From Xenophilus arseniciresistens (GTDB lineage Bacteria; Pseudomonadota; Gammaproteobacteria; Burkholderiales; Burkholderiaceae_C), in contig NZ_JAQIPB010000006.1 in the NCBI RefSeq assembly GCF_028023875.1, forward strand, positions 186,001 to 250,000: DNA of 64,000 nucleotides, written 5' to 3'. Positions within the stretch are counted from its first letter, which is position 1; every line of letters begins with the position of its first letter. The notes below the pieces were generated by a model. The model was not told the DNA's origin, did not search any database, and was given only the letters and a program-made list of their open reading frames with translations. Made by a program: the position numbers and the translations under genes. Shown piece after piece: positions 36,540 through 45,353 of this stretch.

Positions 36540-36565
36540 AAAAAGCGCCGCTACTTCAGCGGCGC
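36540..36565 (-). terminator. Terminator-like hairpin at the dctM stop, inside the uronate operon
   Basis: On the minus strand GCGCCGCT-GAAGT-AGCGGCGC is a perfect 8-bp stem followed by five T residues (36540-36544). The TAG stop of dctM lies in the loop and second arm. It would partially separate udh-lactonase-TRAP from the downstream dehydratase genes. Confidence 0.7.
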
Positions 36566-37852
36566 ATTGAGCAGCGTGGGCAGCCAGGTGGAGAACAGCG
36601 GCACGTAGGTCACCAGCATCAGGCACACGATCAGCGCGCCATAGAAGGGCAGGATCGAGCGCATCACCTCGCCCACCGACACGCCCCCGATCGCGCATCC
36701 GATGAACTGCGTGGTGCCCACGGGTGGCGTGTTCAGGCCCAGCGCGCAGTTGATGAGCATCACGATGCCGAACTGCACCGGGCTCATGCCGAACTCCATC
36801 GCGATGGGCAGGAAGATCGGCGTGCAGATCAGGATGGTGGCCGCCATGTCCAGGAAGGTGCCCAGCAGGAACAGCAGCACGTTGATCATCAGAAAGATCA
36901 CCCAGGGGCTGCTGGAGACGCTGGTCATCAGCTCGCCGGTCTTCTGTGGCACCTCGTAGAGCGCCATGAAGTAGCCGAAGGCCGAGCTGATGCCGATCAG
37001 CAGCAGCACGATGCCGGTGGTCTTGCAGGCCTTGGCGCAGGCCTTGAGGAAGTCCTTCCACGAAAGCGAGCGGTAGACCAGCACCGTGACCAGCAGCGCC
37101 CACATCACGGCCGTGGCCGCCGATTCGGTGGCCGTGAACACGCCCGAGAGGATGCCCACCAGGATGATGACCACGATCATCAACCCCGGCAGCGCGCCGA
37201 TGAAGGCGGCCAGTACCTCGCCCCAGCCGGGGAAGGCGCCGCGGATCGGGTAGCCGCGCTTGATCGCGACCCAGTAGGCCGCAGCCAGGTTGCAGGCCGT
37301 CAGCAGCAGCGCGGGAATCAGCCCGGCCAGGATGAGGCTCAGCACGCTGACCGAGGCGATGCCCGTGGTGGCCAGCGTGAAGATGATCAGGTTGTGCGAG
37401 GTGGGCATCAGCGCCCCGACCAGCGCCGCGTGCGTGGTCACGTTGACGGCGTAGTCGGCGTCGTAGCCTTCCTTCTTCATCAGCGGGATCATCACGGAGC
37501 CCATGGCCGACACGTCGGCCACCGGCGAGCCCGCCACGCCGCCGAACAGCGTGCAGCCCACCACGTTGCTCATGCCCAGGCCGCCGCGCACATGGCCCAC
37601 CAGGCTGTTGGCAAAGCGCACGATGCGCTGCGCGATGCCGCCGTAGAGCATCAGCTCGCCCGCGAACACGAAGAAGGGAATGGCCAGGAAGGAAAAGATC
37701 TGCATGCCGCCGACCATCTTCTGGAACACCACCGCCACGGGCAGGCCGGCATAAAGCACCGTGGCCACCGAGGCCAGCCCGATGGAAAAAGCCACTGGCA
37801 CACCCAGCACCAGAAGGGCCAGGAAGCTCAGGGAAAGGACCGCCAGTTCCAC
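36551..37852 (-). CDS. dctM: TRAP transporter large permease (DctM family)
   Basis: A 433-residue membrane protein with 12-13 hydrophobic helices of the DctM family, the Na+-coupled translocation subunit of TRAP transporters. Family segments include LVGHVRGGLGMSNVVGCTLFGGVAGS and LNTPPVGTTQFIGCAIGGVSVG. It partners with the adjacent dctQ and dctP. Because of the surrounding uronate pathway genes the cargo is probably a uronate or aldarate. The gene ends in a terminator-like hairpin. Confidence 0.93.
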   Translation of the reverse strand: MELAVLSLSFLALLVLGVPVAFSIGLASVATVLYAGLPVAVVFQKMVGGMQIFSFLAIPFFVFAGELMLYGGIAQRIVRFANSLVGHVRGGLGMSNVVGCTLFGGVAGSPVADVSAMGSVMIPLMKKEGYDADYAVNVTTHAALVGALMPTSHNLIIFTLATTGIASVSVLSLILAGLIPALLLTACNLAAAYWVAIKRGYPIRGAFPGWGEVLAAFIGALPGLMIVVIILVGILSGVFTATESAATAVMWALLVTVLVYRSLSWKDFLKACAKACKTTGIVLLLIGISSAFGYFMALYEVPQKTGELMTSVSSSPWVIFLMINVLLFLLGTFLDMAATILICTPIFLPIAMEFGMSPVQFGIVMLINCALGLNTPPVGTTQFIGCAIGGVSVGEVMRSILPFYGALIVCLMLVTYVPLFSTWLPTLLNAPLK

Positions 37853-37904
37853 TGCAATGTCTCCGTCTCTTGTTTTGTCGTCTGTTGTTGTCGGGGGAGC
37901 GCGC

Positions 37905-38465
37905 TCAGTGCCAGGCGGGCTCGACGTCTTCGCCGCGCAGCAGCGCGACGATGTGCTCGATCGAGAACATCACGATCAGCGCGCCGGCCACCACCAGGGC
38001 CAGGTAGTCCATGCCCACGGGCACATGCATCATGGGCTTCATGTCGCTCCACTTGAGCACGGTCCATTGCCAGCCGCTGTGCACCATGACGGCGCCGAAC
38101 AGGGCCACCAGCGCGTGGATCAGCACTTCCAGCTTCAGGCGCAGGCCTTCGGGCAGCAGCGAGACCAGCGATTCCAGCCCGATGTGGCCGGCGTCGCGCA
38201 CGCCCACGGCCACGGCCAGCGCCGTGACGTAGAGCACCAGCTGCAGCGCCAGGCCTTCGGCCCAGGTGGGCGTGTCGTTGAAGATGTAGCGGCCCACCAC
38301 CTGGTACTGCACGGCCAGGATGATGACGATCAGCATCACCACCGCCAGCACCAGGCTGGCCTTGGACAGCGCGGCACACAGGCGCGTGTAGCCATGGCGC
38401 GCCGCGGGCCGCGCGGCCTGCGGCGGCTCGAGGCCCGCTGCCAGCTCCTCGATGGGGTGGCTCAC
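37905..38465 (-). CDS. dctQ: TRAP transporter small permease (DctQ family)
   Basis: A 186-residue protein with four hydrophobic helices after a ~30-residue polar N-terminus; it contains [25 protein letters not shown] in short form ([13 protein letters not shown]), the usual DctQ motif. Its start overlaps the dctP stop (ATGA, 38462-38465). It bridges the binding protein and the large permease of the same TRAP system. Confidence 0.92.
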   Translation of the reverse strand: MSHPIEELAAGLEPPQAARPAARHGYTRLCAALSKASLVLAVVMLIVIILAVQYQVVGRYIFNDTPTWAEGLALQLVLYVTALAVAVGVRDAGHIGLESLVSLLPEGLRLKLEVLIHALVALFGAVMVHSGWQWTVLKWSDMKPMMHVPVGMDYLALVVAGALIVMFSIEHIVALLRGEDVEPAWH

Positions 38466-39433
38466 TTGTTGTCCTGGACGGCCTTGACCAGGCGCTTGAG
38501 GTCGGGCGTGGTGATGAACTTGTCATACACCGGCTGCATCACGGCCTTGAAGGAGGCCTTGTCCACGTCCTTGACGATGGTGGAGCCGGCCTTGACCACG
38601 ATGTCCAGCGCCTTGGCCTCCTGCTCGTCCCACTTCTGGCGCTGGAACTTCACCGATTCCTTGGCCGCGGCGCGGAACATGTCCTGATCGGCCTTGGACA
38701 TCTTGTCGAACACCGTCTTGGAGATCACCAGCACCTCGGGTGCCATCGAGTGCTCGGTGTGCGAATAGAACTTCACGGCCTCGTAGTGCTTGAAGCCTTC
38801 GTAGGAGGGGATGTTGTTCTCGGCCGCGTCGATCAGGCCGGTCTTGAGCGCGGTGTAGACCTCGCCTGCGGGCATGGGCGTGGCGTTGGCGCCCATGGCG
38901 CTGACCAGCGCCACCCACAGATCGGACTGCTGCACGCGGATCTTCAGGCCCTTGGTGTCGGCGACGGTCTTGACCGGCTTCTTGGCATAGATGGAGCGCG
39001 CGCCGCTGTCGTAGAAGGCCAGGCCCACCAGGCCTTCGTGCTCGCAGCCCTTGAGGATCTCGTCGCCGACCGGGCCGTCCAGCGTCTTGCGCATGTGGGC
39101 GATCGAATCGAAGAGGAAGGGCATGGTCGGCACCAGCGTCTTCGGGCAGATGGAGTTCAGCGCGCTGATGTTCACGCGGTTCATCTCCAGCGCGCCGATC
39201 TTGACCTGGTCCAGCGTCTCCTTCTCGGAGCCCAGCGCGCTCTTGTTGAAGACCTTGATCTTGTACTTGCCGCCGCTGCGCTGGTCGAGCAGCTGGCTCA
39301 TGTGCTTGACGGCGGCCACCGTGGGGTAGTCGTCGCTGTTGTGCACGTCGGCGGAGCGGAAATCGCGCGCCTGTGCGCCCAGGCAGCAGGCGGCTGCGGC
39401 CAGGGCGATCCATGTTGTCTTGATGGTGTTCAT
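38462..39433 (-). CDS. dctP: TRAP transporter substrate-binding protein (DctP family)
   Basis: A 323-residue periplasmic protein. The signal peptide covers about residues 1-22 (ends GAQA-R). DctP motifs are present: the carboxylate-binding Arg region [12 protein letters not shown], and [15 protein letters not shown], a pattern common in sugar-acid TRAP receptors. Genomic context (uronate dehydrogenase, lactonase, aldarate dehydratases) suggests galacturonate or glucuronate as ligand; this is inference. Confidence 0.93.
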   Translation of the reverse strand: MNTIKTTWIALAAAACCLGAQARDFRSADVHNSDDYPTVAAVKHMSQLLDQRSGGKYKIKVFNKSALGSEKETLDQVKIGALEMNRVNISALNSICPKTLVPTMPFLFDSIAHMRKTLDGPVGDEILKGCEHEGLVGLAFYDSGARSIYAKKPVKTVADTKGLKIRVQQSDLWVALVSAMGANATPMPAGEVYTALKTGLIDAAENNIPSYEGFKHYEAVKFYSHTEHSMAPEVLVISKTVFDKMSKADQDMFRAAAKESVKFQRQKWDEQEAKALDIVVKAGSTIVKDVDKASFKAVMQPVYDKFITTPDLKRLVKAVQDNK

Positions 39434-39499
39434 GCTTGTCTTCCTCTTTCTCTCTGGGTGGTGTCGTGTGATGGGTTCTGGGAGTCCTGCGCAGCAGGC

Positions 39500-40381
39500 T
39501 CAGCCCGCGAAGGCGGGTTCGGGAATGCCCTGCGTGCCCGGCCGCAGCGCGAAGACGCCGCCGGCCAGCGGCTGGTCGCTCAGGTCGCCTGCGGGGCGGA
39601 TGGAGGTGACGTACAGCGTGTCCAGCCGCGCACCGCCAAAGGCGCACATCGCAGGCTTCTTCACGGGGACGGGGAGCGAGCGGTCCAGCCGGCCGTCGGG
39701 CGTGAAGCGGTGCACCAGGCCCGCGTCGTTGCCGCAGATCCAGTAGCCGCCGTCCACGTCGATGGCCGCGCCGTCGGGGCGGCCCGGCAGCGCGGTCATG
39801 TCGACGAACAGGCGCCGGTTGTGGGGCGTGCCGCTGTCCGTGTCGTAGTCGAAGGCCCAGATGGCCTGCACGCTGGGGTGCGAGTCCGAGACGTACATGG
39901 TGCGGCCGTCCGGGCTGAAGGCCAGGCCGTTGGGCACGATGAAATCCGTCAGCTGCGGGGGCAGGGCGCCGTCACCGGCGCCAAAGCGGTACCAGGCGCC
40001 GGCGCGGATGCCGGCCGCCATGTCCAGGCACATGGTGCCGGCCCACAGGCGCCCTTCGCGATCACAGCGGCCATCGTTGAAGCGCATCGCCGGCGCGGCA
40101 TGCGCCACGGCGGCCAGGCGGGTGGGCTGGGCCAGCCCGTCATCGCCCAGCGCCAGCGCGAACAGGCCGCTTTCCATGCCGGCAATCCAGCGACCGGGCG
40201 TGGCGGTGGCGGCCAGGCAGGCCGGCATCTCTTCACAACGCCAGTGGCGATGGCCCTGGGCGGGGGACCAGCGGTGCACCGCGCGGCCCGGAATATCGAC
40301 CCAGTACAGCGCCTGTTCGCCGGCATGCCACACGGGGCTTTCGCCGGTGCCGTTGCGCACGTCGAGCACGAGTTCTGCCAT
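39500..40381 (-). CDS. SMP-30/gluconolactonase family lactonase, cytoplasmic
   Basis: A 293-residue six-bladed propeller lactonase without a signal peptide. Metal-site motifs are visible: GESPVWH with Glu near residue 14, RFNDGRCDREGRLWAGTM (Asn and Asp), PNGLAFSPDGRTMYVSDS (Asn, Asp) and DGAAIDVDGGYW. It probably opens the galactaro- or glucaro-1,4/1,5-lactone made by the uronate dehydrogenase encoded just upstream. It starts 26 bp after the udh stop, in one operon. Confidence 0.9.
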   Translation of the reverse strand: MAELVLDVRNGTGESPVWHAGEQALYWVDIPGRAVHRWSPAQGHRHWRCEEMPACLAATATPGRWIAGMESGLFALALGDDGLAQPTRLAAVAHAAPAMRFNDGRCDREGRLWAGTMCLDMAAGIRAGAWYRFGAGDGALPPQLTDFIVPNGLAFSPDGRTMYVSDSHPSVQAIWAFDYDTDSGTPHNRRLFVDMTALPGRPDGAAIDVDGGYWICGNDAGLVHRFTPDGRLDRSLPVPVKKPAMCAFGGARLDTLYVTSIRPAGDLSDQPLAGGVFALRPGTQGIPEPAFAG

Positions 40382-40407
40382 CAGCGGCCCCTGTATCCGG
40401 TGCGCGC

Positions 40408-41250
40408 TCAGTCGCCGAAAGGGCCCTGGGCGGTGAAGGCGCCGCCCTGGTAGATCGCGTTCGGATCGTCGGCGGCCACGGGCGGCTGGGCTTCCACCTT
40501 GGCGCGGAAGGGCTCGGAGCTGTCCTGCGGCGCCCAGCCCAGGCCGGCGGCGGCATGGTTGTCCCACCAGACCTGCGCATTGGCCGAGGCGCCATAGACC
40601 ACCGTGTGGCCCACGCCGGGCGTGAACAGCGCCTTCTCGATCAGCCGCGTGAGGTCGTCGTAGCTGAGCCAGGTGCTCATCATCCGGCGGTTGGCGGGCT
40701 CGGGGAAGGACGAGCCGATGCGGATGCTGACGGTCTCGATGCCCCAGCGGTCCCAGTAGAACTGGGCCATGTCCTCGCCGAAGGACTTGGACAGGCCGTA
40801 GTAGCCGTCGGGCCGGCGCAGCACATGGGCGTCCAGCGTTTCGGTCTGTTTGTAGAAACCGATCACATGGTTGGAGCTGGCGAAGACCACGCGCCGCACG
40901 CCCCGGCGCCGCGCCGCCTCATAGATGTGGAAGATGCCCTTGATGTTGGCCTCGAGGATTTCCTCGAAGGGCCGCTCCACCGACACGCCGCCCAGGTGCA
41001 CGAGGGCGTCGCAGCCGGCCAGCAGCGCATCCACGGCCTTCTTGTCGGCCAGGTCGCAGGGCATCACTTCCTCGTGCGGGCCGTGGGCCTCGCCCAGCGC
41101 CGCGATGTCCGACACGCGCAGCACCTGCGCCAGTGGCCGAAGGCGTTCGCGCAGCACGCGGCCCAGGCCGCCGGCCGCGCCGGTCAGCAGCAGGCGGGGC
41201 AGGGGCCGTGTCGGCACCCGGGGCGTTCCAGCTTCGTTCGAGGCGCTCAC
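40408..41250 (-). CDS. udh: Uronate dehydrogenase (NAD-dependent SDR/epimerase-like)
   Basis: A 280-residue extended short-chain dehydrogenase that oxidises galacturonate or glucuronate to the aldarolactone. The NAD-binding LLTGAAGGLGRVLRERL lies near the N-terminus, with DLADKKAVDALL and HLGGVSVERPFEEIL. The catalytic pair is in YYGLSKSFGEDM (YxxxK), and SSNHVIGFY precedes it. The Udh assignment rests on these and on the pathway neighbours. The GTG at 41250 is chosen; an in-frame GTG at 41280 would add 10 residues. First gene of the minus-strand uronate operon, with a GntR-type palindrome upstream. Confidence 0.88.
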   Translation of the reverse strand: MSASNEAGTPRVPTRPLPRLLLTGAAGGLGRVLRERLRPLAQVLRVSDIAALGEAHGPHEEVMPCDLADKKAVDALLAGCDALVHLGGVSVERPFEEILEANIKGIFHIYEAARRRGVRRVVFASSNHVIGFYKQTETLDAHVLRRPDGYYGLSKSFGEDMAQFYWDRWGIETVSIRIGSSFPEPANRRMMSTWLSYDDLTRLIEKALFTPGVGHTVVYGASANAQVWWDNHAAAGLGWAPQDSSEPFRAKVEAQPPVAADDPNAIYQGGAFTAQGPFGD

Positions 41251-41296
41251 CGTCAAAGTCTCCAGCTCTTGTCGTTGCACAAGCTGTACGTCATCG

Positions 41297-41309
41297 GTTG
41301 TCGTACAAC
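41297..41309. promoter_or_regulatory. Putative GntR operator between udh and gntR
   Basis: GTTGT-CGT-ACAAC is a 13-bp palindrome with perfect 5-bp arms, in the 83-bp divergent promoter region. A related site GTTGT-ACG-ATGAC stands at 42296, before the other pathway genes. FadR-type GntR proteins typically bind short palindromes of this size. Confidence 0.6.
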
Positions 41310-41333
41310 ATCTGCGGCGATTATGATGAGGCC

Positions 41334-42194
41334 ATGTCTAGCGTGTCAACGGGGGTGCCCCCGCTTCCCGAGCCCACCGATGCGTGGCCCGGGGCGGCGC
41401 GTGCAGCAGCGGCGTCAGCGGCTGCGGCGGCGCCTTCCGGTCCGGCGCCCCGGCGCCGGGGGCGCAACCTGGCGCAGGGGCTGGTGGAAGACCTGGGCGA
41501 CAAGATCCGCGGCCAGCAGCTGCGCCCGGGCGACAAGCTGCCCACCGAGTCGGCCATCATGCAGAACTACGGCGTCAGCCGCACCGTGGTGCGCGAGGCG
41601 CTGTCCAAGCTGCAGGCCGCCGGGCTGGTCGAGACCCACCACGGCATCGGCACCTTCGTGCTGCAGCCGCGCGGCGGCGGCATGGCCGGCATGTTCAGGC
41701 TGGAGGCGGCGGACATCGCCACCACGGTCGATGTGCTGGCGGTGCTGGAGCTGCGCATCAGCCTGGAGACCGAATCGGCCGGGCTGGCGGCGCTGCGCCG
41801 CACCGAGGAGCACCTGCTGGGCATGCGCGAGGCGCTGGACGAGTTCGAGCGCAATGTGCTGGCGGCCGGCGATACCGTGTCGCCGGACTTCCGCTTCCAC
41901 CTGCAGATCGCGCAGGCCACCGGCAATCCCTACTTCGCGGACATCATGACGCATCTGGGGACCACGATCATCCCGCGCACCCGGGTCAACGCCATCCGCA
42001 ACCACAACAAGGGCGGCGAGTATCTGAGCCGCGTGAACCGCGAGCACGAAGAGATCTTCGCGGCCATTGCCCGGCGCGACCCCGATTCGGCGCGCGCTGC
42101 CATGCGCATCCACCTGACCAACAGCCGCGAGCGCCTGCGCCTGGCGCAGGAGGCAGCGCAGCGGGAAGAGGGCGGGGCGGCAAGCGCACGCTGA
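41334..42194 (+). CDS. GntR family (FadR/FCD-type) transcriptional regulator
   Basis: A 286-residue regulator. After a ~45-residue Ala/Pro-rich N-terminal extension there is a GntR wHTH (LPTESAIMQNYGVSRTVVREALSKLQAAGLVETHHGIGTFV, here split as TESAIMQNYGVSRTVVREAL and GLVETHHGIGTFV). A helical FCD ligand-binding domain follows (about 120-270), with metal-ligand-type residues in DFRFHLQIAQATGNPYF and RVNREHEEIFAAI. It probably senses an aldarate or uronate intermediate and controls both divergent operons. Confidence 0.92.
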   Translation: MSSVSTGVPPLPEPTDAWPGAARAAAASAAAAAPSGPAPRRRGRNLAQGLVEDLGDKIRGQQLRPGDKLPTESAIMQNYGVSRTVVREALSKLQAAGLVETHHGIGTFVLQPRGGGMAGMFRLEAADIATTVDVLAVLELRISLETESAGLAALRRTEEHLLGMREALDEFERNVLAAGDTVSPDFRFHLQIAQATGNPYFADIMTHLGTTIIPRTRVNAIRNHNKGGEYLSRVNREHEEIFAAIARRDPDSARAAMRIHLTNSRERLRLAQEAAQREEGGAASAR

Positions 42195-42295
42195 GCCGCT
42201 GCGCGGGCCGGTTGTCAAGCCCGGCTCCGGGCCGATGCGGCGCATCGCCGCACATCAGAAAATTTGTGATCGCCTCTTGGCATCGGTCGTTCTTA

Positions 42296-42308
42296 GTTGT
42301 ACGATGAC
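42296..42308. promoter_or_regulatory. Second GntR-type site before the Bug receptor-kdgD operon
   Basis: GTTGTACGATGAC shares the first nine bases with the reverse-strand reading of the 41297 operator (GTTGTACGACAAC). It lies in the 188-bp gap between gntR and the next gene, 75 bp before the ATG at 42383. Confidence 0.5.
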
Positions 42309-42382
42309 TGACAATGAGTGATCGAGGCAGAGCGCTGCGGATCGCCCATCCCGCCCTTCCATTTCCTCCGGAGACAAAGACC

Positions 42383-43363
42383 ATGAGCCTGAACCGACGC
42401 CAACTGCTGGGCACCGCCCTGGGCGCCGCCGCCATTGCCGCCCCCTGGTCGGTGCGCGGTGCCGATGCCTGGCCCAACAAGCCGATCCGCATCGTGGTGC
42501 CGTACCCGCCCGGCGGCTCCTCGGACATCATTGCGCGCTCGATCAGCCAGCCGCTGTCCGAGGCGCTCAAGCAGCCCGTGATCATCGACAACAAGCCCGG
42601 CGCCAACGGCAACCTCGGCGCGGACTTCGTGGCCAAGGCCGCGCCGGACGGCTACACGCTGCTGCTGTGCGACGTGGGCGCGCTGGCCATCAGCCCCTCC
42701 ATCTACACCAAGCTGGCTTTCGATCCTTCCAAGGACCTGCGCGGCGTGACCATGCTGGCGTATTCGCCCCACCTGCTGGTGGTGCACCCCTCGGTCAAGG
42801 CCAGCAACCTCAAGGAGCTGGTGGCCCTGTCCAAAACCAGCGACCTGAACTTCGCCGTCACGGCCACCGGCAGCGCACCGCACCTGGCGGGCGTGGCGGT
42901 GGAGCGCGCCACGGGCGCCAAGTGGGTCTATGTGCCCTACAAGGGCGGCGTGCAGTCCATCCAGGACACCGTCGCCGGCCAGACCCAGGTGCTGATGAAC
43001 GGCATGCTGGCCACGCTGCCGCATGTGCAAAGCGGCAAGCTCAAGCTGCTGGGCGTCTCCAAGGCCACGCGCATGCCGCTGGTGGGCTCGGTGCCTACCA
43101 TTGCCGAGCAGGGCGTGCCCGGTTTCGAATCGGGCACCTGGCAGGGCGTGCGCGCCCCGCGCGGCACGCCCGACGCCATCGTCAATCGCCTCAACCGTGA
43201 GCTGATCTCCGTCATCCGTGCGGCCGACATCCGCTCGCGCCTGGCCGGGCAGGGCGCCGAGGTCGTGACCATGTCGCCGGCCGAGGAAGAGCAGTTCTTC
43301 AACAAGGAGCGCGCCCGCTGGGCGCAGCTGGTCAAGGACGCCAACCTGCGCATCGACTCCTGA
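42383..43363 (+). CDS. Bug family tripartite tricarboxylate transporter substrate-binding protein
   Basis: A 326-residue periplasmic receptor with an RRQLLG N-terminus (possible Tat or Sec signal, about 1-25). The Bug signature is IVVPYPPGGSSDIIARS, followed by VIIDNKPGANGNLGADFVAKA in short form (DNKPGANGNLG), WVYVPYKGGVQSI and VPTIAEQG. SD GGAG at 42370-42373. It is the second Bug receptor of the locus and also lacks TctA/B partners nearby. Probably binds a sugar diacid; the ligand is not determinable. Confidence 0.92.
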   Translation: MSLNRRQLLGTALGAAAIAAPWSVRGADAWPNKPIRIVVPYPPGGSSDIIARSISQPLSEALKQPVIIDNKPGANGNLGADFVAKAAPDGYTLLLCDVGALAISPSIYTKLAFDPSKDLRGVTMLAYSPHLLVVHPSVKASNLKELVALSKTSDLNFAVTATGSAPHLAGVAVERATGAKWVYVPYKGGVQSIQDTVAGQTQVLMNGMLATLPHVQSGKLKLLGVSKATRMPLVGSVPTIAEQGVPGFESGTWQGVRAPRGTPDAIVNRLNRELISVIRAADIRSRLAGQGAEVVTMSPAEEEQFFNKERARWAQLVKDANLRIDS

Positions 43364-43413
43364 TCGCGAAGCGCCCGACCTTCCCCCATCTTTCAACGTC
43401 TTAAGGAATCCCC

Positions 43414-44331
43414 ATGAGCTTCACCCCCCAGGAACTCAAATCGATCATGAGCTCCGGCCTGCTGTCCTTCCCCGTGACGGACTTCGATGCCGAAGGCAAT
43501 TTCAACCGCGAGGGCTACATCAAGCGCCTGGAATGGCTGGGCCCCTACGGCGCCAGCGCGCTGTTCGCGGCGGGCGGCACCGGCGAGTTCTTCTCGCTCA
43601 CGCCCGAGGAATATCCCGAAATCATCAAGACCGCCGTGGACGTGTGCCGCGGCACGGTGCCCATCATTGCCGGCGCCGGCGGCCCCACGCGCCAGACCAT
43701 CGCCTATGCGCAGGCGGCCGAGAAGGCCGGCGCGCACGGCATCCTGCTGATGCCGCACTACCTGACCGAAGCCAGCCAGGAAGGCCTGTACAACCACGTC
43801 AAGGCCATCTGCGACAGCGTCGATTTCGGCGTGATCATCTACAACCGTGCCCAGGCCAAGTACAAGCCCGACACCCTGGCCCGCCTGGCCGACGCCTGCC
43901 CCAACCTGGTGGGCTTCAAGGACGGCGTGGGCGACATCGAGGCCATGGTCTCGGTGTTCCAGAAGATGGGCGACCGCTTCAGCTACCTGGGCGGCCTGCC
44001 CACGGCCGAGGTCTACGCCGCAGCCTACAAGGCGCTGGGCACGCCCGTGTACTCGTCGGCCGTCTTCAACTTCATTCCCAAGACGGCCATGAAGTTCTAC
44101 GAAGCCGTGCGTGACGACGACCAGAAGACCCAGCACCAGCTGCTCAAGGACTTCTTCATGCCCTACCTGGACATCCGCAACAAGAAGCAGGGCTATGCCG
44201 TGAGCATCGTCAAGGCCGGTGCGCAGATCGTCGGCCACGGTGCCGGCCCGGTGCGCCCGCCGCTGTCGGACCTGTCGGCCGCGGAAAGCCAGGAACTGGC
44301 TGCGCTGATCGAAAAGCTGGGCCCGCAGTAA
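43414..44331 (+). CDS. kdgD: 5-dehydro-4-deoxyglucarate dehydratase
   Basis: A 305-residue class I aldolase-fold (DapA-like) enzyme that dehydrates and decarboxylates 5-keto-4-deoxyglucarate to 2,5-dioxopentanoate (2-ketoglutarate semialdehyde). Motifs are [12 protein letters not shown] at the N-terminus, [13 protein letters not shown], the Schiff-base Lys in [12 protein letters not shown] (about 168) and a YNR tyrosine region near 145. The length matches KdgD (~303). SD AAGGA at 43404-43408. It precedes the 2-hydroxyacid dehydrogenase by 6 bp. Confidence 0.95.
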   Translation: MSFTPQELKSIMSSGLLSFPVTDFDAEGNFNREGYIKRLEWLGPYGASALFAAGGTGEFFSLTPEEYPEIIKTAVDVCRGTVPIIAGAGGPTRQTIAYAQAAEKAGAHGILLMPHYLTEASQEGLYNHVKAICDSVDFGVIIYNRAQAKYKPDTLARLADACPNLVGFKDGVGDIEAMVSVFQKMGDRFSYLGGLPTAEVYAAAYKALGTPVYSSAVFNFIPKTAMKFYEAVRDDDQKTQHQLLKDFFMPYLDIRNKKQGYAVSIVKAGAQIVGHGAGPVRPPLSDLSAAESQELAALIEKLGPQ

Positions 44332-44337
44332 GTCTGC

Positions 44338-45303
44338 ATGTCGTCGTCCCGCCCCCGTCTGCTGCAGTACGGCAAGCTGCCGCTGCCCCAGCTCGACAGC
44401 GAACTCGCGCAGCGCTATGACGTCAGCCTGCTGTCGGCCCAGAGCGACCCGGCGCGCTTCCTGGCCGAGCAGGGCGCGCAGTTCGAGCTGCTGGTCACCT
44501 CGGCGGCGATGGGCGTGCCGGCCCACGTGATCGACGCGCTGCCCAACCTGCGCTTCGTCAGCAGCTTTGGCGTCGGCTTCGACTCGCTGGACAAGGCCTC
44601 CCTCCTGCGCCGCGGCGCGCGCGTGGGCTACACGCCCGGCGTGCTGGACGACTGCGTGGCCGACATGGCCTTTGCCTTGCTGCTGGACGCTGCGCGCGGC
44701 CTGAGCGCGGCCGACCGCTTCGTGCGGCGCGGCGACTGGGCCACGCAGCGCTTCGGCATCCAGACGCGGGCCTCGGGCAAGCGACTGGGCATCTTCGGCA
44801 TGGGCCGCATCGGCGGCGCGGTGGCCCGCCGGGCGGCCGGCTTCGACATGCAGGTGAGCTACCACAACCGCCGGCCGGTGGATGGCTCGCCCCATGCCTA
44901 CCAGCCCAGCCTGCTGGCGCTGGCGCGTGCGTGCGATTTCCTGGTCGTCACGGCCGCGGGCGGGGAGGGCACGCGCCACCTCGTCAACGACGAGGTGCTG
45001 GACGCGCTGGGGCCGCAGGGCTTTCTCATCAATGTGGCGCGCGGCAGCGTGGTGGACGAAGCGGCGCTGGCGCGGGCGCTGCGCGACAGGCGCATCGCGG
45101 GCGCCGGCCTCGACGTGTTCGAGGACGAGCCGCACCCGCTGCCCGAACTGCTGACACTGGACAACGTGGTGCTGGCGCCGCATGTGGCCAGCGGCACGCA
45201 CGAGACCCGCCGCGCCATGGCCGATCTGGTGCTGCGCAACCTCGAATCCTGTCTGGCCACCGGCCGGCCGGTGGCCGAAGTGCCCTGGTCCGCCGCGCAG
45301 TGA
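44338..45303 (+). CDS. D-isomer-specific 2-hydroxyacid dehydrogenase
   Basis: A 321-residue NAD(P)-dependent enzyme. The Rossmann motif is LGIFGMGRIGGAVARRAAGF in short form (GMGRIGGAV). Catalytic residues are Arg in INVARGSVVDE, Glu in VFEDEPHPLP and His in LAPHVASGTHETR. It resembles glyoxylate/hydroxypyruvate reductases. Its step in the uronate pathway is unclear: it may recycle glyoxylate or reduce a keto acid. It is tightly packed between kdgD (6-bp gap) and gudD. Confidence 0.9.
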   Translation: MSSSRPRLLQYGKLPLPQLDSELAQRYDVSLLSAQSDPARFLAEQGAQFELLVTSAAMGVPAHVIDALPNLRFVSSFGVGFDSLDKASLLRRGARVGYTPGVLDDCVADMAFALLLDAARGLSAADRFVRRGDWATQRFGIQTRASGKRLGIFGMGRIGGAVARRAAGFDMQVSYHNRRPVDGSPHAYQPSLLALARACDFLVVTAAGGEGTRHLVNDEVLDALGPQGFLINVARGSVVDEAALARALRDRRIAGAGLDVFEDEPHPLPELLTLDNVVLAPHVASGTHETRRAMADLVLRNLESCLATGRPVAEVPWSAAQ

Positions 45304-45353
45304 CACTGACGCGCTGACGCCCGCTCGCCTTCTTCCTTTTGACGGACCCGATC

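Noticed and set aside
33650-38056. A 1468-codon open frame on the plus strand opposite the uronate operon
   Set aside because: It is the antisense shadow of garD, the glucarate dehydratase-like gene, dctM and dctQ; its His/Arg/Gly/Gln-rich translation has no family character and arises from GC-rich codon bias.
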